A stretch of DNA of 64,000 nt from Roseovarius sp. ZX-A-9 (lineage in GTDB: Bacteria > Pseudomonadota > Alphaproteobacteria > Rhodobacterales > Rhodobacteraceae): assembly GCF_028369135.1 (NCBI RefSeq), contig NZ_JAPWHW010000005.1, forward strand, positions 1 through 64,000, in the 5' to 3' direction. The notes below the pieces were generated by a model. The model was not told the DNA's origin, searched no databases, and saw only the letters and a program-made list of their open reading frames with translations. Position 1 is the first letter of the stretch. Each line of letters opens with the position of its first letter. The position numbers and the translations under genes are program-made. Of the stretch, positions 45,790-54,122 are shown one piece after another.

Positions 45790-46599
45790 ATGTCCACATT
45801 GAACATCGAACACCTGTCGATGCGCTTTGATCTGCCGGATGGCGGTCATGTGCAGGCATTGCAGGACGTATCGCTGGAGCTCAACAGCGGTGAATTGTTG
45901 AGCGTGCTGGGGCCATCTGGCTGCGGCAAAACCACACTCCTGAACATCGTCGCGGGCTTTCTGGCGCCGACCGAGGGCAAGATCGTGCTGAACGGCAAGA
46001 CCGTGCATGGCCCCGACGCGGAACGCGGCATGGTGTTTCAGCAAGGCGCACTCTTCGAATGGATGAGCGTCCGCGACAATGTCAGTTTCGGCCCACGCAT
46101 GAAGGGCCAGCGCCGCGCGGAATACGCCGCCAATGTCGATCACCTGCTGGAGGTCGTCGGCCTGCGCGATTTCAAGGAAAAATCCGTCTACGAGCTATCC
46201 GGTGGCATGCAGCAACGCGTCGCGCTGGCGCGCTGTCTGGCTAATGACCCGGACGTGATCCTGATGGATGAACCGCTGGGCGCGCTCGATGCGCTGACCC
46301 GCGAAAAGATGCAGGGTCTCGTGCTCAAGCTCTGGAAGGAAACCGGCAAGACGATCATCCTCATCACCCACTCGGTCGAAGAGGCGCTGCTGCTGGGCGA
46401 GCGGCTGCTGGTCATGGCGCCACGCCCCGGCCGCATCCACAAGGAATACCAGCTGCCCTTTGCCGATATGGGCGTCGGTCAGGACCTGCGAGAGGTCAAG
46501 AAACATCCCGAATTCAACCAGAAGCGAGAGGAAATTCTGTCGATGATCTGGGACATGGAAGAAGAGATCATGGGCCGGACCGAGGAGGCAGGCGCATGA
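45790..46599 (+). CDS. tauB: Taurine ABC transporter, ATP-binding protein
   Basis: This 269-residue ATPase starts at the ATG at 45790 behind GGGGCGGGG. Walker A is GPSGCGKTTLL, Q-loop GMVFQQGALFEWM, signature LSGGMQQR and Walker B VILMDEPLGALD, with the switch His in LITHSVEEAL. It is of the SsuB/TauB type and overlaps tauC by four bases (ATGA), so it is translationally coupled to the permease. Confidence 0.92.
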   Translation: MSTLNIEHLSMRFDLPDGGHVQALQDVSLELNSGELLSVLGPSGCGKTTLLNIVAGFLAPTEGKIVLNGKTVHGPDAERGMVFQQGALFEWMSVRDNVSFGPRMKGQRRAEYAANVDHLLEVVGLRDFKEKSVYELSGGMQQRVALARCLANDPDVILMDEPLGALDALTREKMQGLVLKLWKETGKTIILITHSVEEALLLGERLLVMAPRPGRIHKEYQLPFADMGVGQDLREVKKHPEFNQKREEILSMIWDMEEEIMGRTEEAGA

Positions 46600-47864
46600 T
46601 TATCCTCGTCATCTATATCGCCGTTTTCGTGCTTTCCTTCTTCATCGTCCGCAAGGGCGTGAAATCACTCATGCACAGCCGCGCCGATTTCACCTCGCTC
46701 AAGACCGTGACCTTCGGCGACGAAAGCGCGGTGCGGCCCGATCGCTGGGCCAGCGTCATATCGGTAGTCACAATCTTTCTGCTGTGGGGGGCATTCACCG
46801 GCTCAAAATGGGTGCCGATCCACGCCCCCGGCCCCTTTGTCGGTGACAGCGAATTCACCTACACGGTCGAGGCCGCAGACGGCAGCCGCGATGATGCGAC
46901 CGTCCATGCCCGCGTGTTCAAGGTGGGCGAAGAGGTCGAGCCGCTCGAAGTCGAGCCCGGCGATGGCTTTGCCAAGAACGACAGCATCACCGTGGGCGCC
47001 TGGCGCTCGACCCTGATCCGCGTCGACAGCAATGACGAGCTTACCCGCAAGGATGGTGCGAACGTGGTCGCCATTGATGGCCAGCCCATCGCACCGGGCG
47101 GCGAAGTGCATGTCGATGCCGGGCGCATTGCCATGACCGCCAAGGGATCGCTCAACTTCGCGCCCCCCACCGGCATGCAGATGGAGCCGATCTGGCTGCC
47201 GCCGCCCGAAGCCGTCGTGGCCCGCATCGGTGAAATCTCAAAAACCGGCTACCAGAACTTTACCTTGTGGGAACACCTCTACTGGTCGCTCTTCCGGGTG
47301 ATCGTGGGCTTTGCACTGGGCGCTTTGGTGGGCATCCCGCTGGGCTACGCGATGGGCCTCAGTGACTGGTTCCGCGGCTGGTTCGACCCAATCGTGGAAT
47401 TCATGCGCCCGGTTCCCCCGCTGGCACTGATCCCGCTGGTGATCATCTGGGCGGGCATCGGCGAGAGCGGCAAGATCATCCTGCTGTTTCTCGCGGCACT
47501 CTGGATCATGACCATCTCGGCGCGCGCGGGCGTGTCGGGCGTGGCCATCTCCAAGGTGCACGCCGCCTACTCGCTGGGGGCCAGCAAATGGCAATTGATG
47601 CGCCACGTGATCGTCCCCAACTCCCTGCCAGAGATCTTTACCGGCGCACGCGTTGCCATGGGCGTCTGCTGGGGCACGGTGGTGGCCGCCGAACTGGTGG
47701 CGGCGGAAAAGGGCGCCGGCATGATGATCATGGTGGCATCCCGGTTCCAGCTGACCGACATCGTGATCATGGGCATCATCTTGATCGGCATTATCGGTTA
47801 CGGCATCGACATCCTGATGCGCAAGGCCGAAGACTGGCTGGTCCCGTGGAAAGGCCGCGTCTGA
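46596..47864 (+). CDS. tauC: Taurine ABC transporter, permease with long N-terminal insert
   Basis: This 422-residue permease ends in a normal SsuC/TauC transmembrane domain (about residues 220-410; coupling loop YSLGASKWQLMRHVIVPN). The first 210 residues are unusual: a membrane helix at 1-20, another near 50-68, then about 130 residues of polar beta-rich sequence (PFVGDSEFTYTVEAADGSRD, and EVEPGDGFAKNDSITVGAWR) predicted to face the periplasm. Typical TauC is about 270 residues. The ATG overlaps the tauB stop. The insert might help docking of TauA or act as a tethered binding module; this is inference. Confidence 0.9.
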   Translation: MIILVIYIAVFVLSFFIVRKGVKSLMHSRADFTSLKTVTFGDESAVRPDRWASVISVVTIFLLWGAFTGSKWVPIHAPGPFVGDSEFTYTVEAADGSRDDATVHARVFKVGEEVEPLEVEPGDGFAKNDSITVGAWRSTLIRVDSNDELTRKDGANVVAIDGQPIAPGGEVHVDAGRIAMTAKGSLNFAPPTGMQMEPIWLPPPEAVVARIGEISKTGYQNFTLWEHLYWSLFRVIVGFALGALVGIPLGYAMGLSDWFRGWFDPIVEFMRPVPPLALIPLVIIWAGIGESGKIILLFLAALWIMTISARAGVSGVAISKVHAAYSLGASKWQLMRHVIVPNSLPEIFTGARVAMGVCWGTVVAAELVAAEKGAGMMIMVASRFQLTDIVIMGIILIGIIGYGIDILMRKAEDWLVPWKGRV

Positions 47865-47894
47865 TCCCTGATCCAGACGGCTAAGAGACAGAAC

Positions 47895-47921
47895 CGGCGG
47901 CTCCTACGGGGCCGCCGTTTT
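47895..47921 (+). terminator. Terminator of tauABC
   Basis: CGGCGGC and GCCGCCG form a 7-bp stem with a 9-nt loop, followed by TTTTCC, 30 bp after the tauC stop. Confidence 0.7.
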
Positions 47922-47940
47922 CCTTTGCCCCCGCAGCCGC

Positions 47941-48489
47941 TCAGCGCTTCAACAGCTCTTCACGGACTTCCATGCGAGGCCGCCAATTGTACCGTTTATC
48001 GGCTTTTGTAGGCGCCCAGAACAATGCGCCGCTGTTGCGCCATGGGTCCAGCACGATGCCATCATCAATCGTGTCCCCCACTTTGCTGATGATGGCCGTA
48101 TGGTGGATGATCCGGAACGGCTCGGGCGGCGAGATCGCCCAGTGAATTGCCAAGGTGCTGAAGCGTTCCTTTTTCAGCCGCTTGTTGAGGTCTTCAGCCC
48201 AATCATTGCAAAGCCCTCGCGACCGCAGGCCATTGATGACCTTGGCATTATGGACAAGCGGCGGGTCGGTAACCTGGTACTCCTGCGCGAGTTGCAGCGA
48301 ATACCGGTACGCGACATCGGCGGCGCGCGCGGCCTCTTGCGGTGCCACGTCCTCGCCCAGCCCCTGAATCGCGACCGCCAGCTCGTCGATCTCTTTTTGA
48401 TCCACTGTGTCGACGATCGGGCGAGCCGCACAGCCGCCGAGTGTCAGAACGGCCATGGCAACAACCAGCCAAGAGTAGATTTTTTTCAT
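47941..48489 (-). CDS. Putative lipoprotein
   Basis: This 182-residue protein starts at the ATG at 48487-48489, followed by a hydrophobic helix and lipobox TLGGC (Cys about residue 20). The rest has ARAADVAYRYSLQLAQEYQV, a CNDWAEDLNKRLKKE segment and IHHTAIISKVGDTIDDGIVL with DPWRNSGALFW. A Cys, His and Asp in this order again suggest a papain-like or NlpC-type fold, as in the lipoprotein at 37640, but I cannot name the family. It is convergent with tauC. Confidence 0.7.
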   Translation of the reverse strand: MKKIYSWLVVAMAVLTLGGCAARPIVDTVDQKEIDELAVAIQGLGEDVAPQEAARAADVAYRYSLQLAQEYQVTDPPLVHNAKVINGLRSRGLCNDWAEDLNKRLKKERFSTLAIHWAISPPEPFRIIHHTAIISKVGDTIDDGIVLDPWRNSGALFWAPTKADKRYNWRPRMEVREELLKR

Positions 48490-48653
48490 GGTTTCAATCC
48501 AGACGGCTTCCGGGCGGGGCTGCCCCGTTAACCAGCTATCATTTACCATTCATTCAGAAAAGTGTTGAAACCACTTTGCCGCGAATGATCCCTTGCGTCG
48601 GTTTTCCCTGGCAGCACGCGCCCCGGCGCTGCGGCTCGCAAGGCCGGTCCGCC

Positions 48654-50438
48654 TCACCGTGCGTCATATCCCTGCTTTTGCGCCTTGTAGAGCTGCGCAT
48701 AGAGACCGTTCTCCGCCAGCAGTTCGGCATGTTTGCCGCTTTCCACCAGCCTGCCCTGCTCCAACACGAAAATCCGGTCCGCATCCGCGATCGACGACAG
48801 CCGATGGGCCACGACGATGGTGGTCTTGCCGCGTGTCAGCCGGTCCAGCGCGGATTTGATCCGCGCCTCTGTCGCCTGATCCAGCGCCGATGTGGCCTCG
48901 TCCAGCAGCAGGATCGGCGCGTCGCGCAGAAACGCCCGCGCAATGGCGATGCGCTGTTTCTGCCCGCCTGACAGCTGCGCGCCCTTGGGCCCGACCGACG
49001 CATTGCCGCGCCGCCGGATCAATTCGGCGATCTCGGCGTTTTCGGCCGCCTGCCAAACCTGCTCATCGGTGGCGTCCGGGTTCACGTAGCGGATATTCTC
49101 CCAGATCGAATTGTTGAAGATCACGATATCCTGCGCCACCACAGAATAGGCGCCGCGCAGGCTGCTCAGTTTCAGCCCATCAATGGGCTGCCCGCCGATG
49201 GTGATCTGCCCGCCCTGCACGTCGTAGAGCCGCGACAGCAGCGACAGAATCGTCGTCTTGCCCGACCCCGTGGAGCCGACAATGGCCGACACCTGCCCGC
49301 CCTTGAAATCCAGGCTCAACCCGTCGAACAGCGGCTGGTCGGGACTGTAGGAAAACGTCACGTTGTCAAAGACGATATCGCCGCCGGTGTCGAAATCCTC
49401 GACCGCGTCCGGCGCATCGGTGATCGTCGGCACCTCGTCATAGAGCCCGCGAATCCGGTCCAGCAACACCATGTTGGCCTGCAATCCGCCAAAGAACAGC
49501 GCCAGCAGCCGGGCCGGATCAAACACCATGACCATGCCCAGCAGAAACATGATGATGCCCGCGCCATCAACGTCGAAATCGGGGCTGAGCACCATGTAGC
49601 CGCCGCCGCCGATGACCAGCACATAGACAAAGGCCGAACTCAGGTCGATCGACGGCATCACCAGCGCCTGGGTGATCTGCACCCGGTTCATCAGATCGCG
49701 GATATGGCCGGTCCCTTTCAGCAGGCGGGCGGTTTCCACCCCCTCCTGGCTGGCAATCTTGACGGTACGCATGCCGTTCACCGTCTCTTCGATCCCGTTC
49801 ATGTAATCGGCCAGTTCCGTCTCGGCCTGCCCCTGGGTGATCTTGACCCGGTCCGAAACGAAATTCATCACCCAGATGATGAAGGGCAGCACCACGACGG
49901 CGGTGGTGAACAGGATCGGGTTCTTGTAGATCAGATAGCCCGACACGATAACCACGGTGATCGCATCACGCAGCGCATTGGCCACCGCCTGCCCGATGAA
50001 AACGCCCAACAGCTGCGTCTGCTGCACCAGTCGCTGAATGACCTCGCCGGATTTGGTCCGCTCGAAATAGGCCAGATCAAGCGACATCATGTGGTCGATC
50101 AGATCGCGCCGCATCTGGAAGATCGCATCGTTGCTGACCCATACCGTGATCCGCGGCACCAGATAGGACATCAGTGCCCGCAACCCGAAGAGAAAGAACA
50201 CCGCGACACAGACCCAGACCAGATCCGTCAACGTACCGCTGTCAAAGATCACCCGCAGCCCGTCTTCGGTCATCGCCAGGAATTGCTGATAGATGACGCC
50301 CTGCACAAGGATCATCAGCAGCACCAGCAGCAGCCAGGGCAGCTTCTGGCGCAGGTAGCGCGACCAGAGCCAGCGCAGATTGGCGCGATCACGCTCTGTA
50401 TAGAGCGGCGCACGTTTGGGTCGCCGGGCTTTGGTCAT
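48654..50438 (-). CDS. ABC transporter, fused permease/ATPase (MsbA-like exporter)
   Basis: This 594-residue half-transporter has a six-helix exporter domain (about 30-330) and an ATPase domain: Walker A GSTGSGKTT near 395, Q-loop VAQDIVIFNNS, signature LSGGQKQR, Walker B ILLLDEATSALD and switch His in VAHRLS. It would work as a homodimer in the inner membrane, exporting lipids or another hydrophobic compound as MsbA and relatives do. It stands alone upstream of the lipoprotein gene. Confidence 0.92.
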   Translation of the reverse strand: MTKARRPKRAPLYTERDRANLRWLWSRYLRQKLPWLLLVLLMILVQGVIYQQFLAMTEDGLRVIFDSGTLTDLVWVCVAVFFLFGLRALMSYLVPRITVWVSNDAIFQMRRDLIDHMMSLDLAYFERTKSGEVIQRLVQQTQLLGVFIGQAVANALRDAITVVIVSGYLIYKNPILFTTAVVVLPFIIWVMNFVSDRVKITQGQAETELADYMNGIEETVNGMRTVKIASQEGVETARLLKGTGHIRDLMNRVQITQALVMPSIDLSSAFVYVLVIGGGGYMVLSPDFDVDGAGIIMFLLGMVMVFDPARLLALFFGGLQANMVLLDRIRGLYDEVPTITDAPDAVEDFDTGGDIVFDNVTFSYSPDQPLFDGLSLDFKGGQVSAIVGSTGSGKTTILSLLSRLYDVQGGQITIGGQPIDGLKLSSLRGAYSVVAQDIVIFNNSIWENIRYVNPDATDEQVWQAAENAEIAELIRRRGNASVGPKGAQLSGGQKQRIAIARAFLRDAPILLLDEATSALDQATEARIKSALDRLTRGKTTIVVAHRLSSIADADRIFVLEQGRLVESGKHAELLAENGLYAQLYKAQKQGYDAR

Positions 50439-50521
50439 GGCAGATATCCGTCGGTTGCGAGCGCGTTCAGCACGCTTTAACCGGTTCCGCGGCCAAGGTC
50501 ATCCCGCAAAGGCGGATACCC

Positions 50522-52327
50522 CTATTCCCAGCAACTGACCAGAACCGTCATGCCGTTGGCCCGGTCGGTCAGTTCGGCCGGCGGGATCGCGCCTGCGTCA
50601 GCCGCGACCGACACCCGCACGCCTGCCTCTTTCAGCACCCGTTGCAGCGCCTCGGAATCCGCGGCAAAGCTGACACCGTCGGGCAGTTGCCGTCGGCCCT
50701 CCGTCCGCGGCAGCAACATGCCAAGCACCCCGCCACCCGTGTCAAAGACCGGCCCGCCAGCATCACCGTCAAGCGCGACCAGCTCCAGCCGGTTCAACCC
50801 CGGCTCGCCGTTCAGCCCGCGCAGCTCCGCCACCTCGCCATAGGTCAGCGATGGCGCGCCCAGCACGCCACCATAGGAAAACCCGGCGACAGCCACGTCC
50901 GATTTCAGGCGCGGCGCGCCCTGCCGGAAGGCAGCGACATTCATCGGCGCCAGCGCGGCCGTGGGCCGCAGCACCACGATGCCCAGCGCATCATATTGCG
51001 CCGCGATCTCGGCGTCGTATTCGTCGTCGATGGTGATATGCCCGCAATTGGCCACAACTTCGGATGTGGTGATCACGGTGCCACTTGCATCCACGTAGAA
51101 CCCTGATCGCGACAGGATCGGCTTGCGAATTTCCAGCCCGGAGATCAGATCGATGCTCTGCTCTTCATTATAGCCCGCCGCCGGATCCAGCACTCCGCTG
51201 ATCCGGGTAAAGCTCTTCTGCATTTCCGACAGGATGCGCGTACGGCGCTCTTCGTCTCCGGCGGGCCAGACAAGGGTAAAGCCCTTGATCTGACCATCCT
51301 TGAGCGTCACCTCGGTATGCGAGATCATCGTCGCGCTCTCGCCAATCAGGGTGAAACTGTTGCTGTTTCGCTCGCGCGGGCCATTCTGCGGCACGATGCG
51401 CAGCGTCTGCATGATGTCATAAAGGCCAAACAGCGTGTCTTGGTTGCCTTCCTGACTGATCATCAGAACCCGCGCGGGAATATCGCCGCTGGCGTCGAAA
51501 TGGGCAAAGGGCGGCTCGTACCTGGAGAACTTCACGACGCCGGTGGGCACGATCATCTCGATCCCGATCTGCGGGTCGCTCACCATCGCCAGCCCCATGC
51601 CATTCAGCACCGCATTGTACTGGCCCAGCAGTTGCGCGCGCTGCCTGGTGGTCAGGATGCCGGTCTCTTCATGGCCGTTATCCGCCTGCCATGCGGCCAT
51701 TGACCGGCGCGTGCCAGCGCCAAACGCGGCGTCAATCGCCCCGGCATAATGCCCGCTCCATTTCAGTGCGACCTGCAGCGCCGCCTTTTCGTCCCGGCTC
51801 AGGCGGCTTTCGCTCGCACGCGCCTCGCGCGGGGTTTCGTCCACGATTTCGGGTTCGGGTTCGGGCTGCACCTCGGCCACCGTGGGTTCAGTGGTATCGG
51901 TGGTATCGGTGCCTTCGGCCAGGGTCTGCACCTGCGGATCTTCGGGCAAGGCGGGCACGACAGCGGCTGACGCGGTCAATTGATCCACGCCAACGGGCCA
52001 TATCTGACGTTCGAAATCATCCGCACCGGCAATATAGCTGTCTCGCGGAATGCGCCCCTGTGAACGTAGCGTGGCCAGCACGCGTTGCGCCTCTTGCGGG
52101 GGGTAAGGCCCCAGCGCGACACCGTACCACCCCGAGCCGAGATAGAATCCGTTCACGTCCTGCAATTCGCCTGACCGGCGCTGAAGGGCCTCGTTGATGG
52201 CATTTAGGCTGGGCTGCGCCTCGATCTGAACCCAGACATTCGTCTGACCGCTGGATGATTGCTGCGCCTCCGATGTCTGAGCCACCAGAAAGAGCACGCA
52301 AACCGCCGCCAGAATTGTCCGTATCAT
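50522..52327 (-). CDS. SPOR/peptidoglycan-binding/trypsin-like protein lacking catalytic residues
   Basis: This 601-residue secreted protein has a signal peptide (AAVCVLFLVAQTSEA), a SPOR-like repeat (about 30-100, GFYLGSGWYGVALGPYPPQE), a Pro/Glu/Thr linker, a peptidoglycan-binding helical domain (about 178-232, ALKWSGHYAGAIDAAFGAGT) and a C-terminal trypsin-like domain (about 410-600). In the last, the usual GDSGGP is GDAGGP near 520 and the TAAHC/TNAHVV site is VITTSEVVANC near 420, so catalytic Ser and His are absent while the fold is clear. It may be a periplasmic pseudoprotease that binds peptidoglycan or protein partners. It is divergent from glyQ. Confidence 0.85.
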   Translation of the reverse strand: MIRTILAAVCVLFLVAQTSEAQQSSSGQTNVWVQIEAQPSLNAINEALQRRSGELQDVNGFYLGSGWYGVALGPYPPQEAQRVLATLRSQGRIPRDSYIAGADDFERQIWPVGVDQLTASAAVVPALPEDPQVQTLAEGTDTTDTTEPTVAEVQPEPEPEIVDETPREARASESRLSRDEKAALQVALKWSGHYAGAIDAAFGAGTRRSMAAWQADNGHEETGILTTRQRAQLLGQYNAVLNGMGLAMVSDPQIGIEMIVPTGVVKFSRYEPPFAHFDASGDIPARVLMISQEGNQDTLFGLYDIMQTLRIVPQNGPRERNSNSFTLIGESATMISHTEVTLKDGQIKGFTLVWPAGDEERRTRILSEMQKSFTRISGVLDPAAGYNEEQSIDLISGLEIRKPILSRSGFYVDASGTVITTSEVVANCGHITIDDEYDAEIAAQYDALGIVVLRPTAALAPMNVAAFRQGAPRLKSDVAVAGFSYGGVLGAPSLTYGEVAELRGLNGEPGLNRLELVALDGDAGGPVFDTGGGVLGMLLPRTEGRRQLPDGVSFAADSEALQRVLKEAGVRVSVAADAGAIPPAELTDRANGMTVLVSCWE

Positions 52328-52503
52328 AGATTATTTTACCCTTGCCTGTCGCATTTCGTTTGATTTCAGAGAGTTTTATCAAATCTGCGGTGCGATGCAT
52401 CTAAAATATGCGCCTGAATTAGGCGTTAGGGGCCAATTGACCCTCAATGATCCGCGCCGTAGGTAGGTCGGACAATTTCAGGGGCATATCCCAAGGGACG
52501 ATC

Positions 52504-53433
52504 ATGGCGGAAAACGGACACATTCCTCGCAGCTTTCAGGAAATCATCCTGCGTCTGCAAGCCTATTGGGCCGAACAGGGCTGCGCGATGCTGCAACCCT
52601 ACGATATGGAGGTGGGCGCCGGCACGTTTCACCCGGCCACAACGCTACGCTCGCTGGGGACAAACCCGTGGACAGCGGCCTATGTCCAGCCCTCGCGCCG
52701 CCCGACCGACGGGCGCTATGGCGACAGCCCCAACCGCTGGCAGCATTATTACCAGTACCAGGTAATCATCAAACCCAGCCCGCCGGATCTTCAGGCGCTC
52801 TATCTCGGCTCGCTCAGTGCCATCGGCATCGACATGGACCTGCACGATATCCGCTTTGTCGAGGATGACTGGGAAAGCCCGACGCTGGGCGCCTGGGGCC
52901 TCGGCTGGGAAGTCTGGTGCGACGGAATGGAAGTTAGCCAGTTCACCTATTTCCAGCAGGTCGGCGGCCATGACTGCCACCCGGTCTCGGGCGAGCTGAC
53001 CTACGGGCTGGAACGGCTGGCGATGTATGTGCTGGGCTTTGATGATGGCAACGAAATGCCGTTCAATGCCCCCGACGCCCCGATCCCGCTGACCTATGGC
53101 GACGTGTTCCGCGAAGCCGAGGCGCAATATGCGCGCTGGAATTTCGACGTGGCCGACACCGATATGCTCTTGCAGCACTTCCTTGATGCCGAGGCCGAAT
53201 GCGCCCGCATCCTGGACGCGCCCGAGATCGACCCCAAGACCGGCCGCCGCATCGTCATGGCGCTGCCCGCCTATGACCAGTGCATCAAGGCCAGTCACGT
53301 CTTCAACCTGCTGGATGCGCGCGGCGTGATTTCCGTGACCGAGCGCCAAGCCTATATCGGCCGCGTTCGCGCATTGGCCAAGAAATGCGCCGACGCATTC
53401 GTGCAGACCCCGGCCGGCGGGTGGGCGGCATGA
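52504..53433 (+). CDS. glyQ: Glycyl-tRNA synthetase, alpha subunit
   Basis: This 309-residue subunit of the alpha2-beta2 glycyl-tRNA synthetase contains the aminoacylation core: [20 protein letters not shown], the [17 protein letters not shown] motif and [19 protein letters not shown]. The start is the ATG at 52504; the frame is open 19 codons further upstream but without family residues. It is followed by DUF6446 and glyS, the usual order in Rhodobacteraceae. Confidence 0.95.
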   Translation: MAENGHIPRSFQEIILRLQAYWAEQGCAMLQPYDMEVGAGTFHPATTLRSLGTNPWTAAYVQPSRRPTDGRYGDSPNRWQHYYQYQVIIKPSPPDLQALYLGSLSAIGIDMDLHDIRFVEDDWESPTLGAWGLGWEVWCDGMEVSQFTYFQQVGGHDCHPVSGELTYGLERLAMYVLGFDDGNEMPFNAPDAPIPLTYGDVFREAEAQYARWNFDVADTDMLLQHFLDAEAECARILDAPEIDPKTGRRIVMALPAYDQCIKASHVFNLLDARGVISVTERQAYIGRVRALAKKCADAFVQTPAGGWAA

Positions 53434-53522
53434 CCCTGCACCGCTCCAACGCGCCGCACCGACACGATACCGACGTGATACCGACGCGCAACCGACGTGC
53501 CAAAACCGGGATTTCCGACTGA
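53430..53522 (+). other. 30-codon frame carrying an 11-bp tandem repeat
   Basis: A short frame starts with an ATG overlapping the glyQ stop (ATGA) and ends in TGA overlapping the DUF6446 start (TGATG). Inside it, ACCGAC recurs at 53458, 53469, 53480 and 53491, exactly 11 bp apart. The frame may only keep ribosomes moving between glyQ and the next gene; no protein family is recognised. Confidence 0.3.
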
Positions 53523-54049
53523 TGGGAAAAATCCTCGCCTCGTCCATCATCGTCTGCGCGCTCATCGCCGGAGCCGCGATGTATTACCTTCAGGTCTATG
53601 CCTTCTACGACGAGGTTGCGGCCGACGGGCGCACCGATGTGCAGCTCACCTCGCTGGTCACGGGCCTGCCCGAGCCGGTACTCTACGACGATTTCCGCGC
53701 CATTGACGCCACCAGTTCCCCGATCCGCTACCGCGCCTGTTTCACCACGACGATGAGTCACGCCATGCTGACCGAAACCTTTGTTCCCTATGACAAAGCC
53801 GAGCCTCTGGTCGCTCCGGGCTGGTTCGACTGCTTTGATGCCAAGGCGGTGGGGGCAGCCCTGGAAGAAGGCCGCGCGCGGGCCTTTCTGGGCACCGAGA
53901 ACATCCAGTACGGTATCGACCGGATCGTCGCGATCGACGAGGACGGGCGCGGCTGGGTCTGGCACCAGATCAACCGCTGCGGCGCCATCGTGTTCGACGG
54001 CCAACGCGCCCCCGATGATTGCCCTGCCCCGCCCGACGCCGCCTACTAA
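53522..54049 (+). CDS. DUF6446 family protein
   Basis: This 175-residue protein has an N-terminal membrane helix (ILASSIIVCALIAGAAMYYL), then a periplasmic domain with SSPIRYRACFTTTMSHAMLT, a GWFDCFDA motif and HQINRCGAIVFDG. Three Cys residues could form disulfides. It is wedged between glyQ and glyS as in many Rhodobacteraceae; its function is unknown and its connection to glycyl-tRNA synthesis may be only positional. The ATG overlaps the stop of the preceding short frame. Confidence 0.8.
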   Translation: MGKILASSIIVCALIAGAAMYYLQVYAFYDEVAADGRTDVQLTSLVTGLPEPVLYDDFRAIDATSSPIRYRACFTTTMSHAMLTETFVPYDKAEPLVAPGWFDCFDAKAVGAALEEGRARAFLGTENIQYGIDRIVAIDEDGRGWVWHQINRCGAIVFDGQRAPDDCPAPPDAAY

Positions 54050-54122
54050 GCCCCACTGGACCCCATCCCGCCTTGCCGCTATCCAGACGCCCAAACCCCT
54101 AGAAAACCGGACCTGACGCGCC

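Noticed and set aside
53458..53501. Possible CRISPR-like repeat
   Set aside because: Four 11-bp tandem copies without spacers; far too short for CRISPR, and no cas genes are present.
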